The notes under the pieces: model-generated
What the model was told of the DNA's origin: nothing
Databases searched by the model: none
Seen by the model: only the letters and a program-made list of their open reading frames with translations
Made by a program: the position numbers and the translations under genes
In this document: piece by piece, positions 24,468 to 25,550 of the stretch
Numbering within the stretch: position 1 is the stretch's first letter
Layout of the letters: every line of letters begins with the position of its first letter
Assembly: GCA_011055585.1 (NCBI GenBank)
Contig: DRGT01000057.1
Location: 1 to 25,550 of the forward strand
Direction of reading: 5' to 3'
Source: Candidatus Nitrosopumilus sp.
GTDB lineage: Archaea > Thermoproteota > Nitrososphaeria > Nitrososphaerales > Nitrosopumilaceae
Length of the DNA: 25,550 nucleotides

Positions 24468-25487
24468 TCAAAATAATACGGAAATATCTGGAGTTTCTAT
24501 ATCGATTTGTCCATCTGCTCCGTCTGCTCCGACTCCTCTTCCTGCAGTGTAACCGTCTCCTCCAGTTCCACCATCTAATGTTGTTGTTCCAGTATCAGTG
24601 ATTGTTCCAGTTACAAGGACTAATGCGACTCCTGCTCCACCGCCGCCACCACGGCCCCATACGTTTCCGCTTCCAACGGCTCCGTCTACTCCGCTAGTGT
24701 CAATTGTTCCAGAGAATGTGAAGTTCCCAGCGATTTCTAAGTATATTGAACCGCCTCCAATTCCACCGTTTCCTCCAACTCCTGAGTTTGCTCCTGGGTT
24801 GTATGTGCCTTCTGTGTCGGAGTCTCCGTCTGTTACGGCAGAAGATCCTCCTCCGCCGCCGAATGCACCGTTTGAGGCGTCAGATCCACCTCTTCCGCCT
24901 CCTGCGCCAGATCCGGGGCCAATATAATCAAGTAGTATTGCTGCTTTGTTGTTTGCAGCCCAAGTTGTGTTTCCTCTAATGAAGAATGGATATGTCATTC
25001 CAATTCCGGCTGTTGGTTTAACCCCGCCTTCTCCACCTGAGTTTAGTGCTCCACCAGCTCCAGCGGTTTGGCCAGTCATTCCGCCAGCAGTTCCACTATT
25101 TCCATTTGCACTGCTTCCACCAGCTCCACCTGCTGCTCCTTTTCCATCCAAGTCAACGGATTTTCCTGAACTCGATATTGTAGCGTCTCCAGAGCATTTG
25201 ATTAAAAGAAGTCCATTTGCGCCAGCTCCGCCAGTTATTGTTACAATACCTGTTCCTGTTATTGAAATGCTTGTGTATTGATTCCATTGATTTGAGTTTA
25301 AGGTGGTTGTTCCAGAAGAAACAGATAGTGCACCATCGCTTCCATCTCCACCAAAAAGAACTCCATTGAATGTTTGAGTTTCATCGATTCCCACGGCTGT
25401 GCTATGATTGTTAATTCCATCGCCATGTAAACTTTGTTGGGCTGCTGTTAATACATCGCCCTCTATCCAATCTGCTTTTACTACCAT
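24468..25487 (-). CDS. Glycine-rich fibre/adhesin-like protein, 339 aa
   Basis: ATG 25487 with GAGGTAA about 8 nt upstream. The N-terminus (WIEGDVLTAAQ) matches the W-x-x-GD-x-L-T-A opening of many phage fibre proteins. A short beta region follows (SISITGTGIVTITGG), then Gly-rich modules (GGAGG, GPGSGAGGGRGGS, GGNGGIGGGS, GRGGGGGAG) alternating with beta segments. That is the polyglycine-sandwich style of phage gp38-like adhesins. It ends TPDISVLF without a membrane anchor. It probably binds host cell surfaces. Its base composition is richer in G+C than its neighbours because of the Gly codons. Upstream, a short frame ends at TAG 25524 and may be the tail of another gene. Confidence 0.78.
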   Translation of the reverse strand: MVVKADWIEGDVLTAAQQSLHGDGINNHSTAVGIDETQTFNGVLFGGDGSDGALSVSSGTTTLNSNQWNQYTSISITGTGIVTITGGAGANGLLLIKCSGDATISSSGKSVDLDGKGAAGGAGGSSANGNSGTAGGMTGQTAGAGGALNSGGEGGVKPTAGIGMTYPFFIRGNTTWAANNKAAILLDYIGPGSGAGGGRGGSDASNGAFGGGGGSSAVTDGDSDTEGTYNPGANSGVGGNGGIGGGSIYLEIAGNFTFSGTIDTSGVDGAVGSGNVWGRGGGGGAGVALVLVTGTITDTGTTTLDGGTGGDGYTAGRGVGADGADGQIDIETPDISVLF

Positions 25488-25508
25488 TTAAATATTACCT
25501 CTGTTTTC

Positions 25509-25522
25509 CCTTTATATCCTTT
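25509..25522 (-). promoter_or_regulatory. TATA-like element before the fibre gene
   Basis: GGATATAAAGGG on the minus strand, centred near 25515, would start transcription about 25490, close to the start codon. The SD at 25495-25501 would then be excluded from the transcript, so an upstream promoter outside the window may be used as well. Confidence 0.35.
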
Positions 25523-25550
25523 TCTAAATAATGTCAGTATCCCACTCTAC

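Noticed and set aside
24598..25281. Pro-rich plus-strand ORFs over the right end
   Set aside because: They are the complement of Gly codons in the fibre-like gene and have no SD.
1..25550. CRISPR array, integrase, attachment sites or insertion sequences
   Set aside because: No regularly spaced direct repeats, no recombinase or transposase motifs, and no direct repeat of a tRNA 3' end were seen.

Overview
The window reads as a 25.5 kb piece of an archaeal virus, or a virus-derived replicon, of low G+C content. Archaeal signs are TATA-like boxes (TTTAAA/TTTATA types) about 25-30 bp from start sites, several near-leaderless starts, GGAGG/GGTGA Shine-Dalgarno (SD) sites, and tRNA genes without an encoded CCA. 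Viral signs are tightly packed small genes with ATGA/TAATG overlaps, a four-tRNA cluster, and an assortment of nucleotide-metabolism, DNA-repair and RNA-repair genes. I found no integrase, terminase, portal, HK97-type capsid, rRNA or CRISPR array. The host lineage cannot be fixed from sequence alone. A tRNA-Ile with a UAU anticodon and very small K/N/I-rich proteins make a reduced-genome archaeon possible, but that is inference.

Layout. 1-520 (-): truncated DnaQ/RNase H-like 3'-5' exonuclease. 541-1370: about 830 bp without a convincing gene, carrying a series of perfect 8-9 bp hairpins with 4-nt loops. 1371-4199 (+): early-looking operon of small proteins, including a P-loop ATPase with a C-terminal HTH-like region and zinc ribbons. 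4190-4753 (+): tRNA-Ile(UAU), a 40-aa gene, tRNA-Met(CAU), an unassigned structured RNA closed by a perfect 14-bp stem, tRNA-Pro(UGG) and tRNA-Thr(UGU). 4831-14919 (-): a long operon of about 30 genes. It starts from a TATA box near 14947 and ends in a PD-(D/E)XK nuclease, a C5 cytosine methyltransferase and an 800-aa D5-like AAA+ ATPase. It includes a T4 endonuclease V (DenV)-type pyrimidine-dimer glycosylase and many Cys-rich microproteins. 15133-17371 (+): class II (B12-dependent) ribonucleotide reductase and an HNH endonuclease. 17363-19114 (-): Rnl2-like RNA ligase and small genes. 19217-19696 (+): one abundant-looking acidic protein with a terminator. 19719-20725 (-): AbrB-type regulator operon. 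20796-22293 (+): zinc proteins and a RlaP-like nucleotidyltransferase. 22337-25487 (-): a probable virion or cell-surface module of small two-TM proteins, a coiled-coil membrane protein, a transglutaminase-like protease and a glycine-rich adhesin/fibre-like protein.

How the parts fit. The D5-like ATPase, exonuclease, resolvase-like nuclease, RNR and DenV would replicate and repair the genome and supply dNTPs. The methyltransferase could protect the DNA from restriction. The RNA ligase and RlaP-type polymerase beta-fold enzyme, together with virus-encoded tRNAs, look like an RNA-repair/tRNA-replacement kit against host anticodon nucleases. The right end would make the particle surface. Many genes here are under 60 codons and are supported mainly by SD sites and stop/start overlaps with their neighbours.
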